Below, piece by piece: positions 51,956 to 62,921 of a DNA stretch of 64,000 nt; position 1 is the stretch's first letter; each line of letters starts with the position of its first letter. The notes below the pieces were generated by a model. The model did not search any database and was not told the origin of the DNA. It saw nothing but the letters and a program-made list of their open reading frames with translations. The translations under genes were made by a program, and so were the position numbers. This stretch comes from Bradyrhizobium sp. NP1 (GTDB lineage: Bacteria > Pseudomonadota > Alphaproteobacteria > Rhizobiales > Xanthobacteraceae), in assembly GCF_030378205.1 (NCBI RefSeq), contig NZ_CP127385.1, positions 6,116,001-6,180,000 on the forward strand, in the 5' to 3' direction.

Positions 51956-52831
51956 TCATGCAACCTTGGGCAGGCTCTGCGCCCGCCGCGCCAGCAGCAT
52001 CACCGCGATGCCGCCGATGACGGTGATCATGCCGACGAGCCTTAGCGGCCCGAACCGCTCGCCGAACGCGAGGCTGGAGGCCGCCGAGCCGACGAACGGC
52101 ACCAGAAGCCCGAACGGCACCACCTGCGCGGTCGGGTGGTCGCGCAGCAGCCGGCCCCACAGCCAGTAAGCGATGCTGGTGGAGATCGCGCCAAGGAACA
52201 GCACGCAGGCAAGACTCATGAGCGACATGTGGGTCAGCGCCTGCCAGGTCGGCGCTGCGCCGTCGGTGACAAGCGTGAGCGCCAATAGCGGCACGGCGGC
52301 GGCAAGACAGAGCCACGCGAACAGGTCGAACATCGGTGCGCCGCGCGCGCCCCGCAGCAGGATATTGCCGGTCGCAAAGCTGATCGGGCAGATCATCGCG
52401 ATCGCAAACGCGCTGAGGCTGAAATCATAGCCGACCGTGCCGCAGATCATCAGGAGCCCCGCCGCGGCAATGCCGATGCCGACGGTCTGCATCGGCGTCG
52501 GCCGCTCGCCGAAGATGAGCGCGGCGAACGCAATGGTGAACAGCGCCTGGCTCTGCACGATGACGGAGAACAGGCCCACCGGCACGCCGTGGGCGATCGC
52601 AAAGGCCTGCGCCAGGAACTGGCCGAGGAACAGGGTGAGGCTGATCGCGCCGAGCAGGCGCCAGGAGACATCGGGCTTGCGCACCAGCAGGCAGGGGACG
52701 GCCGCGACCGCAAAGCGCAGCGTCGTCAGCAGCGCCGGCGACAGCTCGTCCAGCGCGACGCGGGCCGCCACGAAGGCAAGCCCCCAGATGACCGCCACCA
52801 GGACGGCGATTGAGACATCGGCCGGCTTCAT
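51956..52831 (-). CDS. EamA-family (DMT) transporter
   Basis: A 291-residue protein with two EamA repeats and about ten hydrophobic segments: VLVAVIWGLAFVAARVALDELSPALLTTLRFAVAAVPC in repeat 1 and SLACVLFLGAISTSIAYWLWGRLLRDHPTAQVVPFGLLVPFVGSAASSLAFGERF in repeat 2. Members export amino acids or small metabolites. It overlaps none of its neighbours but is only 11 bp from the LysE-type gene, so two exporters stand together in the ilv cluster. Confidence 0.9.
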   Translation of the reverse strand: MKPADVSIAVLVAVIWGLAFVAARVALDELSPALLTTLRFAVAAVPCLLVRKPDVSWRLLGAISLTLFLGQFLAQAFAIAHGVPVGLFSVIVQSQALFTIAFAALIFGERPTPMQTVGIGIAAAGLLMICGTVGYDFSLSAFAIAMICPISFATGNILLRGARGAPMFDLFAWLCLAAAVPLLALTLVTDGAAPTWQALTHMSLMSLACVLFLGAISTSIAYWLWGRLLRDHPTAQVVPFGLLVPFVGSAASSLAFGERFGPLRLVGMITVIGGIAVMLLARRAQSLPKVA

Positions 52832-52844
52832 TGTTGTTGTTTTT

Positions 52845-53540
52845 CTAGCCCTGCTCGCCAGTCCCGGGTTTGCGGAGAAGATAGGTGCCGTGCAGCGGCG
52901 CGTGATAGTCCGCCTGCTCCAGCACGAAGCCGACCTCGGTCAGCATGCGCTCGATCACCCAGTCGAAGGTCGAGTATTCGTCGCGCATGTGGATCATGAC
53001 GCTGTCGCGGTCGAAATCGTGGTTCTTGATGCTGAAATCCGCCCACTGCTCGATGTCGCGCTCGGTCCCGTCGGGCATGCTGACGAACACGATGTCGCGC
53101 AGGTAGAAATTCGCGCCCGGCTTCAGCGCGGCAAAGATGCGCGACAGCGCCACCGCCTTCCAGAAGTCCGGCAGATGGTGCAGCGTGAACTCGCTGACGA
53201 TCAGATCGTAGGAATTCGGCTGATAGGCGAAGCTCAAGAGGCCCGCCGACTGGGTGCGGATCGGGGCCTTGCGGTCGCGCGCGTAGATCTCCGCAAGCTG
53301 CAGCACCGCCGGCGAGATGTCGATGGCGTCGACCTCGGCGCCCAGCAGCGCGGCTTCGGTTGCAAGCACGCCATTGCCGCAGCCGATATCGGCGACGCGC
53401 CAGCCGGGCTTGACCCCGAGCATGGTCAGCGCGGCGCGGGCGCGCTGGTCGCTGTCGTCGTGCCGGTCGTAGATCGAGGCGACGGCGGAATCGAGCCCGA
53501 TCCGCCGCCGTTCGTTGTAGTACCAGTCACGCGCCAGCAT
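52845..53540 (-). CDS. Class I SAM-dependent methyltransferase
   Basis: A 231-residue protein with the SAM-binding motif I VADIGCGNGVLATEAALLGAEVDAIDISPAVLQLAE near residue 49, YDLIVSEFTLHHLPDFWKAVALSRI (motifs IV-V) and PGANFYLRDIVFV. The N-terminal part LARDWYYNERRRIGLDSAVASIYDRHDDSDQRA is not specific. The substrate cannot be predicted. It starts 3 bp after ilvN, so it is in the operon, an unusual partner for branched-chain synthesis. Confidence 0.87.
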   Translation of the reverse strand: MLARDWYYNERRRIGLDSAVASIYDRHDDSDQRARAALTMLGVKPGWRVADIGCGNGVLATEAALLGAEVDAIDISPAVLQLAEIYARDRKAPIRTQSAGLLSFAYQPNSYDLIVSEFTLHHLPDFWKAVALSRIFAALKPGANFYLRDIVFVSMPDGTERDIEQWADFSIKNHDFDRDSVMIHMRDEYSTFDWVIERMLTEVGFVLEQADYHAPLHGTYLLRKPGTGEQG

Positions 53541-53543
53541 GGT

Positions 53544-54116
53544 TCACATCCCCTCGGGTCCTCGCGCGATCGCGGCAACGCCGGTACGCGAAACCTCGAC
53601 CAGCCCGATCGGGCGCATCAGATCGATGAACTGATTGATCTTGACGGTATTGCCGGTGATCTCGAACACAAAGCTTTCGGTGGTGGCATCGATGACGCGG
53701 GCGCGGAACGCATCCGCGAGCCGCAGCGCCTCGACCCGGTTGTCGCCGGTGCCGCGCACCTTGACCATCGCGAGCTCGCGCTCGATCGAGCGCCCGGTCA
53801 GCGTCATGTCGACGACGCGATAGACCGGGACCATGCGGTCGAGCTGGTGCTTGATCTGCTCGATCACCATCGGCGTGCCCGTGGTGACGATGGTGATGCG
53901 GGAGAGATGTTTCTGGCTCTCGGTTTCCGAGACCGTGAGGCTTTCGATGTTGTAGCCCCGGCCCGAGAACAGTCCGATCACGCGCGCGAGCACGCCGGGC
54001 TCGTTCTGCACCAGCACCGACAGCGTGTGCGCCTCGGTCGGATCGTGGCGATCCTCCAGGAAATAGGCCGATGCCGGCTGGTTCATCGTCGTCCCCGTTT
54101 GCTTGTCGTTCGTCAT
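53544..54116 (-). CDS. ilvN: Acetolactate synthase small (regulatory) subunit
   Basis: A 190-residue protein with the N-terminal ACT domain HTLSVLVQNEPGVLARVIGLFSGRGYNIESLTVSETE and a C-terminal domain (KVRGTGDNRVEALRLADAFRARVIDATTESFVFEITG), as in IlvH/IlvN, which brings valine inhibition to the catalytic subunit. The start at 54116 overlaps the threonine dehydratase stop by ATGA; an internal ATG at 54086 would give MNQPASAYFLEDRHDP. The large subunit gene is not next to it but one gene upstream. Confidence 0.95.
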   Translation of the reverse strand: MTNDKQTGTTMNQPASAYFLEDRHDPTEAHTLSVLVQNEPGVLARVIGLFSGRGYNIESLTVSETESQKHLSRITIVTTGTPMVIEQIKHQLDRMVPVYRVVDMTLTGRSIERELAMVKVRGTGDNRVEALRLADAFRARVIDATTESFVFEITGNTVKINQFIDLMRPIGLVEVSRTGVAAIARGPEGM

Positions 54117-55099
54117 GCCGCCTTCTCCCCGGCCGTGTCGACGCCCTCCGGCGCGACCCAGCGGCGAAACAGCTCGAAATCGATATTGCCGCCGGACAGG
54201 ATCAGGCCGACCCGCCGGCCCTGCAGCCTGTGCTTCTCCTGCAAGGCCGCGGCAAGCGCGGCCGCGCCTGCCCCCTCGGCAAGATTGTGCGTATCGGTCC
54301 AGTAGACGCGCATGGCGTCGGCGATCTCCTCGTCGGTCACCTGCACGATGCGCGAGGCGCCCTTCAGGATGATCGCGAGCGCCTGCGCGTCGGGATTGCG
54401 GGTCGCCATGCCATCGGCCAGCGTGTTGCTGCTGTTGGTGTTCACCACGCTGCGCGCCGCAAAGGACAGCGCGTAGGACGGCGCCAGCGTCGATTGCACG
54501 CCGACGATCTCGGTCGAAAGGCCGAGCAGGTCGCGCGCCAGGATGCAGCCGCAGATCCCCGAGCCCTGCCCGATCGGCACGTAGAGCACGTCGAGGTCGC
54601 GTGCGTTGCGCATCAGCTCGAGCGCGTAGGTCGCAACCCCGAGCACCAGATCGGGATGGAACGCCGGCACGATGTGCAGGCCGGCGCGCTCGGCGTGGCG
54701 ATAGGCTTCCTCGCGCGCGGCCTGGAAATCCTCGCCATGCTCGACGAGCTCGGCGCCGAAGGCGTGCATGGCCTGGTTCTTCTCGACCGAATTGCCATGC
54801 GGCACGTAGATCGTGACCGGCAGGCCATGGCGGTGCCCGGCGAAGGCCAGACTCTGGCCGTGATTGCCGCGCGTCGCCGAGATGATGCCGGCCACCCTGG
54901 GCTGCGCGCGCGTCAGGCGCTCGAGGTAGACGAGGCCGCCGCGCACCTTGAAGGCGCCGGTCGGGGTGTGGTTCTCGTGCTTGACCACGACGTCGGCGCC
55001 GAGCCGCCGCGCCAGCAGCGGCCAGGCATGCGCCGGCGTCGGCGGCATCGCCGCCGTGACGGTTTCGTGTGCGCGCTCGAGTTCGGCAAGATCAAACAT
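54113..55099 (-). CDS. Threonine dehydratase-like PLP enzyme (short form, no regulatory domain)
   Basis: A 328-residue fold-type II PLP enzyme with the lysine motif HTPTGAFKVRGGLVYLERL near residue 46 (Lys forms the Schiff base), TRGNHGQSLAFAG near 75, and PIGQGSGICGCILARDL for the phosphate-binding loop. The length and the lack of ACT-like C-terminal domains are those of the TdcB type. It would make 2-oxobutyrate from threonine for isoleucine. Its place between ilvB and ilvN fits that, but ilvA (long form) may also exist elsewhere, and related serine/threonine lyases cannot be excluded. Confidence 0.87.
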   Translation of the reverse strand: MFDLAELERAHETVTAAMPPTPAHAWPLLARRLGADVVVKHENHTPTGAFKVRGGLVYLERLTRAQPRVAGIISATRGNHGQSLAFAGHRHGLPVTIYVPHGNSVEKNQAMHAFGAELVEHGEDFQAAREEAYRHAERAGLHIVPAFHPDLVLGVATYALELMRNARDLDVLYVPIGQGSGICGCILARDLLGLSTEIVGVQSTLAPSYALSFAARSVVNTNSSNTLADGMATRNPDAQALAIILKGASRIVQVTDEEIADAMRVYWTDTHNLAEGAGAAALAAALQEKHRLQGRRVGLILSGGNIDFELFRRWVAPEGVDTAGEKAA

Positions 55100-55130
55100 C
55101 TTGGTTTTCCGTCGAGGCTCTCTCCCTCTT

Positions 55131-55230
55131 GTCATCCCCGCGAAAGCGGGGATCCAGTATTCCAGAGACGTCGGAAAAAGATCGAGACGCCGCGGCGTAC
55201 TGGATCGCCCGGTCAAGCCGGGCGATGACA
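55131..55230. repeat. Palindromic repeat, family R3, copy 1
   Basis: TCATCCCCGCGAAAGCGGGG then ATCCAGTATTCCAGAGACG and, inverted, GTACTGGATCGCCCGGTC and CGGGCGATGACA. It sits in the 153-bp gap between ilvB and the threonine dehydratase gene. A second copy is at 59907-60008. Confidence 0.8.
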
Positions 55231-55252
55231 GCGGAATTTGTGTCGCGCATCC

Positions 55253-57028
<1,776 letters not shown>

Positions 57029-57096
57029 GGCTTGCTCCGGATCCCGCTGTTGGCAGCGGTTCTTTCTGGTTTCTTCCTGGTTCTCGCTTGGGAAAT

Positions 57097-57119
57097 AAAA
57101 AAGGGCCCCAAGAGGCCCC
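57097..57119 (-). terminator. ilvB attenuator terminator
   Basis: In the minus-strand RNA GGGCC, TCTTGG and GGCCC make a short GC stem followed by TTTTTT, 69 nt before the ilvB start. Upstream, GCACGCCGCC (57169-57160) pairs with GGCGGTGTGC (57131-57122), with one G-U pair, around the inner hairpin GGATGGC-GCCATCC. This is the arrangement of a transcription attenuator behind a leader peptide. Confidence 0.8.
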
Positions 57120-57147
57120 ATGCACACCGCCTGGAATAAGGATGGCC

Positions 57148-57213
57148 TCAGCCATCCCGGGCGGCGTGCCTGGGTACGACGACGATAAGGATTTTGGTAA
57201 TAATATTACGCAT
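57148..57213 (-). CDS. ilvB leader peptide (Ile/Val-rich, 21 aa)
   Basis: The 21-residue frame MRNIITKILIVVVP... has four Ile, one Leu and three Val codons among residues 4-13 and ends with the stop inside the pause hairpin. GAGG lies 6 nt upstream of the ATG. Stalling of ribosomes at these codons when branched-chain aminoacyl-tRNA is scarce would alter folding of the downstream RNA and allow transcription into ilvB. Confidence 0.9.
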   Translation of the reverse strand: MRNIITKILIVVVPRHAARDG

Positions 57214-57244
57214 CCTGCGCCTCGGACTTCCCAAAGGTTGCGCG

Positions 57245-57272
57245 AACATAGCCCCCGTCGCCCGAATGTCAA
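57245..57272 (-). promoter_or_regulatory. ilvB sigma-70-type promoter
   Basis: On the minus strand TTGACA (57272-57267) is followed after a 16-bp spacer by TATGTT (57250-57245), placing the transcription start about 25 nt before the leader-peptide ATG. Confidence 0.65.
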
Positions 57273-57435
57273 GGCAAAGACGGGTGCGCCGCAACTTTAT
57301 GAAGCTTAGCGGGCTTCCCGGCCAAGGGCGAGTGCGAATTTGCGGCGGCAGCGCAAAACAGGCATGCCGTCGTAGCCGGCATGCGGTCAAGCTTGCGCAG
57401 ACTGCGTAAACTTGTCTGTGGTGCCGAAGTCGGCG

Positions 57436-58359
57436 CTAGAGAGCGCGATCGAGCCACCCCCGCGCCGCCTCCGGGCTCACCCATTCGAAGTCCGCCAGCT
57501 GATGCCGGAACCAGGTGAACTGCCGCTTGGCGTAGTGCCGCGTGTCGGCCTTTCCGATCGCCGTGGCCTCTTCGAGGGAGATCTCGCCGGCAAGATGCCG
57601 GATCAGCGCCGGCACGCCATGCGCCTTCATCGCCGGCAGCAGCGGATCGAGCCCGCGCGCTGCCAGCCGCTCCACTTCTTCCAGCGCGCCCGTCTTCAGC
57701 ATGGCGTCGAAGCGCGCGTCGATCCGCGCATAGAGCGGCTCGCGCTCGGGCGCGAGAAACAGCGCGCGGCTGCTGCCCGCAGGCAACAGCGGCGGCAGGC
57801 CCTCGCGATGCCAGTCGGTCAGCGACCGCCCGGTCGCTTCCACCACTTCGAGCGCGCGCGCGATCCGGGCGCGGTCGCGCGGGCGCAGCCGCACGGCGGT
57901 GGCCGGATCGATCGCCGAGAGCTCCCGGTGCAGCGCCTCGACACCGTCGCGTTCGAGCCGCGCCCGCACGCCATCGCGAATCGAAGGCGGGATCGGCGGC
58001 ACCGCCGAAAGCCCCGAGGTCAGCGCCTTGAAATAAAGCCCGGTGCCGCCGACAAAGACGGCCAGGCGGCCTTGCGCCCGCGCCTCCGCCAATGCGGTTT
58101 GCGCATCCGCCACGAAGGCGCCGGCGGAAAAGTTGATCGCGGCGTCGACATGGCCGTAAAGCCGGTGCGGAACGGCCGCCTCCTCCGCAGGCGTCGGCCG
58201 GGCGGACAGGACGCGCAGGTCCCGGTAGACCTGCATGGAATCGGCATTGATCACGACCCCGCCGGCCCTTTGCGCAAATTCGAGCGCCAGCGCCGACTTG
58301 CCGCTCGCGGTCGGCCCTGCGATAAGCACGGCTTCGACGCCATTGACCTGCAAATTCAC
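57436..58359 (-). CDS. miaA: tRNA dimethylallyltransferase
   Basis: A 307-residue enzyme that adds the isopentenyl group to A37 of tRNAs reading UNN codons. P-loop [17 protein letters not shown] near residue 12, [19 protein letters not shown] near 38, [14 protein letters not shown] near 103 and [15 protein letters not shown] near 273. The GTG at 58359 has GAGGG 7 nt upstream; there is no ATG near the family N-terminus (VEAVLIAGP). The start codons of miaA and serB are only 3 bp apart in opposite directions, so each gene's promoter and ribosome-binding site must lie inside the other gene. Confidence 0.93.
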   Translation of the reverse strand: MNLQVNGVEAVLIAGPTASGKSALALEFAQRAGGVVINADSMQVYRDLRVLSARPTPAEEAAVPHRLYGHVDAAINFSAGAFVADAQTALAEARAQGRLAVFVGGTGLYFKALTSGLSAVPPIPPSIRDGVRARLERDGVEALHRELSAIDPATAVRLRPRDRARIARALEVVEATGRSLTDWHREGLPPLLPAGSSRALFLAPEREPLYARIDARFDAMLKTGALEEVERLAARGLDPLLPAMKAHGVPALIRHLAGEISLEEATAIGKADTRHYAKRQFTWFRHQLADFEWVSPEAARGWLDRAL

Positions 58360-58362
58360 CCG

Positions 58363-59268
<906 letters not shown>

Positions 59269-59425
59269 GGATCTATTCCCTGCTGCGGATCTATCGCGCC
59301 TTCTTCAGCGGGCGGACGATGCGCGACCGCCTTGAAGAACGGTCACGATCTGATGCCACGCTGTCTAAACGGCTGGAGGCCCGAGGCCGGTCAGCCGGCG
59401 TCCAACCGCAGCTCGGGAGCCAGCC

Positions 59426-59839
59426 ATGAAGCTTTCGCCGTTCCTGATTGTCGTTACCGCGGTCAACCTGGCCATTTTTTTGTTCACGCTTACGCATCTG
59501 CGGCCGGTCGCGGGCGAAGACGTCGCGCCGGTGCTGCGCGGGCGCGCGCTCCAGATCGTCGATGAACGCGGACAGGTGCGCGCCTCGATCAGCGTGCTGC
59601 CGGCGCAGGCGCAGCCGAATGGCGAGGCGTCGCCGGAGACGGTGCTGCTGCGGCTGATCACCGAGCAGGGTCGCCCGTCGGTCAAGATCAGCGCGACGGA
59701 AGAAGCCGCCGGCGTGATGGTGGCCGGCCCCTCGAGCACGAAAAACACCTACGCCATTCTGCAGGCGAAACGAACGGCCAGCTCGCTGACACTGAAGGAC
59801 GAAGACGGCGGACAGACGCTCGTCGAACCGACGAGGTGA
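59426..59839 (+). CDS. Membrane-anchored protein of unknown function
   Basis: A 137-residue protein with an N-terminal hydrophobic segment (LSPFLIVVTAVNLAIFLFTLTHL) and a periplasmic part of alternating strands: VLRGRALQIVDERGQVRASISVLPAQ, ETVLLRLITEQGRPSVKISATEEAAGVMVAGPSSTKNTYAILQAKR. The phrases RALQIVDERGQVRASISV and VLLRLITEQGRPSVKI read like one repeated beta-hairpin unit. I do not recognise a named family, but I recall similar proteins in Bradyrhizobium. It stands alone between serB and degP. GGGAG precedes the ATG. Confidence 0.65.
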   Translation: MKLSPFLIVVTAVNLAIFLFTLTHLRPVAGEDVAPVLRGRALQIVDERGQVRASISVLPAQAQPNGEASPETVLLRLITEQGRPSVKISATEEAAGVMVAGPSSTKNTYAILQAKRTASSLTLKDEDGGQTLVEPTR

Positions 59840-59906
59840 GGATGGTCTCACCCCCGCTCAATGCGCAAGCCTATGCGCGCGAGGAGTTTGTAAGCTAGCT
59901 CTGCCC

Positions 59907-60008
59907 GTCATCACCCGCGAATGCGGGTGATCCAGTATTCCAGAGACGGTGGTGATCGAGCCGCGCGGTCGCGGCGTACTGGATACCCCGCTTTCGCGGG
60001 GTATGACA
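59907..60008. repeat. Palindromic repeat, family R3, copy 2
   Basis: TCATCACCCGCGAATGCGGG and TGATCCAGTATTCCAGAGACG, then GCGTACTGGATACCCCGC and CGGGGTATGACA. It has the same middle part as copy 1 (55131-55230), with end stems of different sequence but kept pairing, and lies just after the degP gene. Confidence 0.8.
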
Positions 60009-60032
60009 GCAAGTTCGTCGAAGCGATCGGCT

Positions 60033-61541
60033 CTACTGCACGCTCAGCGCGACGAAGCGCAGCTCGCCGTCGGCGTTGGAGACGAGCAGCAGCGCGGATT
60101 TCTTGCCGTCCTTCTTGAGCTGGTCGATCCGCTTCTTGATGTCGGCCGCGCTCGCGACCGCCTCCTGCGCCACCTCGACGATGACGTCGCCGGCCGACAG
60201 CCGCTTCTCGGCGGCATCCGAGGTGCCGTCGACGCCGGTGATCAGCACGCCCTTGACGCTGTCCTTGATCTTGTAGCGGGTGCGCAGATCCTTGCTCAGC
60301 GGCGCGAGATCAAGCCCGAGCGCCTTCTGCGTCACCGGCTTGTCCGCTGGCTCGTCCTTGGCCTTGGCGGAAGCCGGCTGCGCCTTGTCGGGATCCTCGA
60401 GCCGGCCGAGCGTCACACGGTGCGTCTCCTCCTGGCCCTTGCGGATCACGACCACTTCGACTTCCTTGCCGACCGCGGTGTCGGCCACCACGCGCGAGAG
60501 GTCCTTCGGGTCCTTGACGTCCTTGCCGTCGAACTTGACGACGACGTCGCCGGGCTCGATGCCGGCGGGCTTCGCCGGCCCCTTGTCGTCGACACCGGCG
60601 ACCAGCGCGCCGCGTGGCGGCTTGATGTTCAGGCTTTCGGCGATCTCGTCGGTGACCTGCTGGATGCGCACGCCGAGCCAGCCGCGGCGCAATTCGCCGA
60701 ACTGGCGGAGCTGGTCGACCACGCCGGCGACCGTCTTCGACGGCACGGCGAAGCCGATGCCGATCGAGCCGCCGGAGGGCGAGATGATCAGGGTGTTGAC
60801 GCCGATCACCTCGCCGTCGAGGTTGAACAGCGGGCCGCCGGAATTGCCGCGATTGATGGCGGCATCGGTCTGGATGTAGCTGTCATACGGACCCGAGGAG
60901 ATGTCGCGGTTCTTCGCCGACACGATGCCGGCCGTCACCGTGCCGCCGAGGCTGAAGGGGTTGCCGATCGCGATCACCCAGTCGCCGAGCCTGAGCTTGT
61001 CGGAATCGCCGAACTTCACCGCGGTCAGCGGCCGCGGCGGGGTGAACTTGAGCACCGCGAGGTCGGTCTTCTTGTCGATGCCGACGATGTCGGCCTTGAT
61101 CTTGGTGCCGTCGTTCATGATCACGTTGATCTCGTCGGCATCGGCAATCACGTGATTGTTGGTGACGACGATTCCCGACGTGTCGATGATGAAGCCGGAA
61201 CCGAGCGAATTGGTCTTGCGCGGCGTGAGGTCGCCGCCGCCGCGGCCCTTGCCGCCCTGCCCGCCGCGGTTCTTGAAGAAGTCGTCGAAGAATTCCTCGA
61301 ACGGCGAGCCCGGCGGCAATTGCGGGATCGCGCCGCGGCCCTCGCCCTTGGCCTCCACCGTCTGCGAGGTCGAGATGTTGACGACCGCGTCGATCACCTT
61401 CTCGGCGACGTCGGCGATGTTGTCGGGGCCGCGTGCGGCCGCCGGCTGCGCCAGCAGCATTGCGCCGCCAAGGCAGAGCGCGGCGAGCCTTGTCCCGGCA
61501 AGCGGCACGCGACGCAGGCGATGGCTCGAGGCGGTGGTCAT
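60033..61541 (-). CDS. degP: Periplasmic serine protease/chaperone, DegP/HtrA family
   Basis: A 502-residue protein with a signal peptide (LRRVPLAGTRLAALCLGGAMLLAQPAAA), trypsin-like domain with His in NNHVIADADEI, Asp in KKTDLAVLKF and Ser in GNSGGPLF, and two PDZ domains (GWLGVRIQQVTDEIAESLN and the C-terminal LITGVDGTSDAAEKRLSAGDVIVEV). It digests or refolds damaged envelope proteins. A Gly-rich insert (GGQGGKGRGGGD) is before the protease core. Located after hflKC and the DUF2065 gene, a common arrangement in alphaproteobacteria. GGAG precedes the ATG at 61541. Confidence 0.94.
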   Translation of the reverse strand: MTTASSHRLRRVPLAGTRLAALCLGGAMLLAQPAAARGPDNIADVAEKVIDAVVNISTSQTVEAKGEGRGAIPQLPPGSPFEEFFDDFFKNRGGQGGKGRGGGDLTPRKTNSLGSGFIIDTSGIVVTNNHVIADADEINVIMNDGTKIKADIVGIDKKTDLAVLKFTPPRPLTAVKFGDSDKLRLGDWVIAIGNPFSLGGTVTAGIVSAKNRDISSGPYDSYIQTDAAINRGNSGGPLFNLDGEVIGVNTLIISPSGGSIGIGFAVPSKTVAGVVDQLRQFGELRRGWLGVRIQQVTDEIAESLNIKPPRGALVAGVDDKGPAKPAGIEPGDVVVKFDGKDVKDPKDLSRVVADTAVGKEVEVVVIRKGQEETHRVTLGRLEDPDKAQPASAKAKDEPADKPVTQKALGLDLAPLSKDLRTRYKIKDSVKGVLITGVDGTSDAAEKRLSAGDVIVEVAQEAVASAADIKKRIDQLKKDGKKSALLLVSNADGELRFVALSVQ

Positions 61542-61707
61542 ATCAACATCTCCAGAAGGGGCCGGGGCTCGACTGCGGCACAGTGCCCCCGAACAATGGG
61601 TGGTGCAAGGACCGGCGCACGGCAAATCATCGTCATCAATGCCGGTCAATGAGGCGAAAAACGGACGTCAGGCTGACTTGATTTCACGTTGACGTTTCAA
61701 CGCCGCT

Positions 61708-61914
61708 TCAGCCGTGGCGGCGGATCGCCCAGATCAGGACCAGGCCTGCGACTGCCGAGCCGATGCCGACCGCCCGCAGGATGTTGTCAGGCGTCGCCAT
61801 CGCGCTCTTCATGGCCTTGCGCATGAAGGCCGGGCTTGCCGCAAACAGCAGGCCCTCGATCACGAACAGGATTCCCACACCGATGAGGAACTCGGCGACC
61901 GCAATGGACCTCAT
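61708..61914 (-). CDS. DUF2065 family small membrane protein
   Basis: A 68-residue protein with two hydrophobic segments (FLIGVGILFVIEGLLFAASP and NILRAVGIGSAVAGLVLIWAI) and the family pattern EGLLFAASPAFMRKAMKSA. DUF2065 genes are typically located directly after hflC, as here (83 bp), and in front of degP. Function unknown; an accessory role in the HflKC system is plausible. GGAGG-like sequence GGGAGGTTCC precedes the start. Confidence 0.9.
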   Translation of the reverse strand: MRSIAVAEFLIGVGILFVIEGLLFAASPAFMRKAMKSAMATPDNILRAVGIGSAVAGLVLIWAIRRHG

Positions 61915-61997
61915 CGGTATGGAACCTCCCGCTTGATCGTTCTTGTTTTGCGGCAGAAGCGGCGCAGGTCCGCTTCAGCCGGTCGTCGTTTCAGCCG

Positions 61998-62921
61998 TCA
62001 CGGCTTCGGCGCGGCGGGCGCTGCCGCAGGCGCCGAGGCTGCCGCAGCTGGCCTGCCCGCGGGGTTGCCGAAATATTTGAAGAAGTCGGAGTCCGGCTTG
62101 ATCAGGAAGCGGGTGTCGTTCGCCTTGAGCCCGTTCTCGTAAGCCGTCATCGAGCGGTAGAAGGCGAAGAAGTCCGGGTCCTTGCTGTAGGCTTCGGCGA
62201 ACAGCCGGTTGCGCTCGGCGTCGCCTGCGCCTCGCACCTGCTCGGCGGTCGAGTTGGCTTCCGCCACGATGACGGTGGCCTCACGATCGGCGTTGGAGCG
62301 AATCTCCTGCGCCTTCTGCGCACCTTGCGCGCGGAACTCGGCGGCCTCGCGCTGCCGTTCGGTCTGCATGCGCTGATAGACCGCCTGGCTGTTCTGCTCC
62401 GGCAGGTCGGCGCGGCGGATGCGGACGTCGACCACCTGGATGCCGTAGGCGGCGGCCTCGCGGTCGAGCTGATCGCGGATCCGCGCCATCAGGGCCTCGC
62501 GCTCGTCGCGCACCACCTGGATGAAGGTGACCTCGCCGAGCACGCGGCGCAGCGCCGCGTTCAACAGCGTGGTCAGTTGCAGGTTGGCGGCCTGGACGGA
62601 ACCGACGCTCTGGTAGAACTTCAGCGCATCCTTGATGCGGTAGCGGGCGAAGGCATCGACCACCAGCCGCTTCTGATCCGACGCGATCACTTCCTGCGAC
62701 GGGTTTTCCAGATCGAGGATGCGCTTGTCGATCGAGATCACGCTGTCGATGAACGGCGCTTTGAAATGCAGGCCGGGATCGGTGACGGGCGGCCGCGGCT
62801 CGCCGAGCCGCACCACCAGCACCTGCTCGGTCATGCCGACGGTGAACACCGAGCTGTAGGCCACGATCGCAACCACAAACAGCACGAACAGCGTGACGAT
62901 TCCAGTAACCGGAGACCTCAT
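61998..62921 (-). CDS. hflC: Protease modulator HflC
   Basis: A 307-residue SPFH protein with one N-terminal membrane helix (GIVTLFVLFVVAIVAYSSVFTV), the SPFH domain (VGMTEQVLVVRLGEP, RILDLENPSQEVIASDQKRLVVDAFARYRI) and a long helical part (LPEQNSQAVYQRMQTERQREAAEFRAQGAQKAQEIRSNADREATVIVAEA). With HflK it forms a periplasmic cage that controls FtsH proteolysis. The C-terminal tail is Ala/Pro-rich. Its start overlaps the hflK stop by ATGA. Confidence 0.95.
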   Translation of the reverse strand: MRSPVTGIVTLFVLFVVAIVAYSSVFTVGMTEQVLVVRLGEPRPPVTDPGLHFKAPFIDSVISIDKRILDLENPSQEVIASDQKRLVVDAFARYRIKDALKFYQSVGSVQAANLQLTTLLNAALRRVLGEVTFIQVVRDEREALMARIRDQLDREAAAYGIQVVDVRIRRADLPEQNSQAVYQRMQTERQREAAEFRAQGAQKAQEIRSNADREATVIVAEANSTAEQVRGAGDAERNRLFAEAYSKDPDFFAFYRSMTAYENGLKANDTRFLIKPDSDFFKYFGNPAGRPAAAASAPAAAPAAPKP

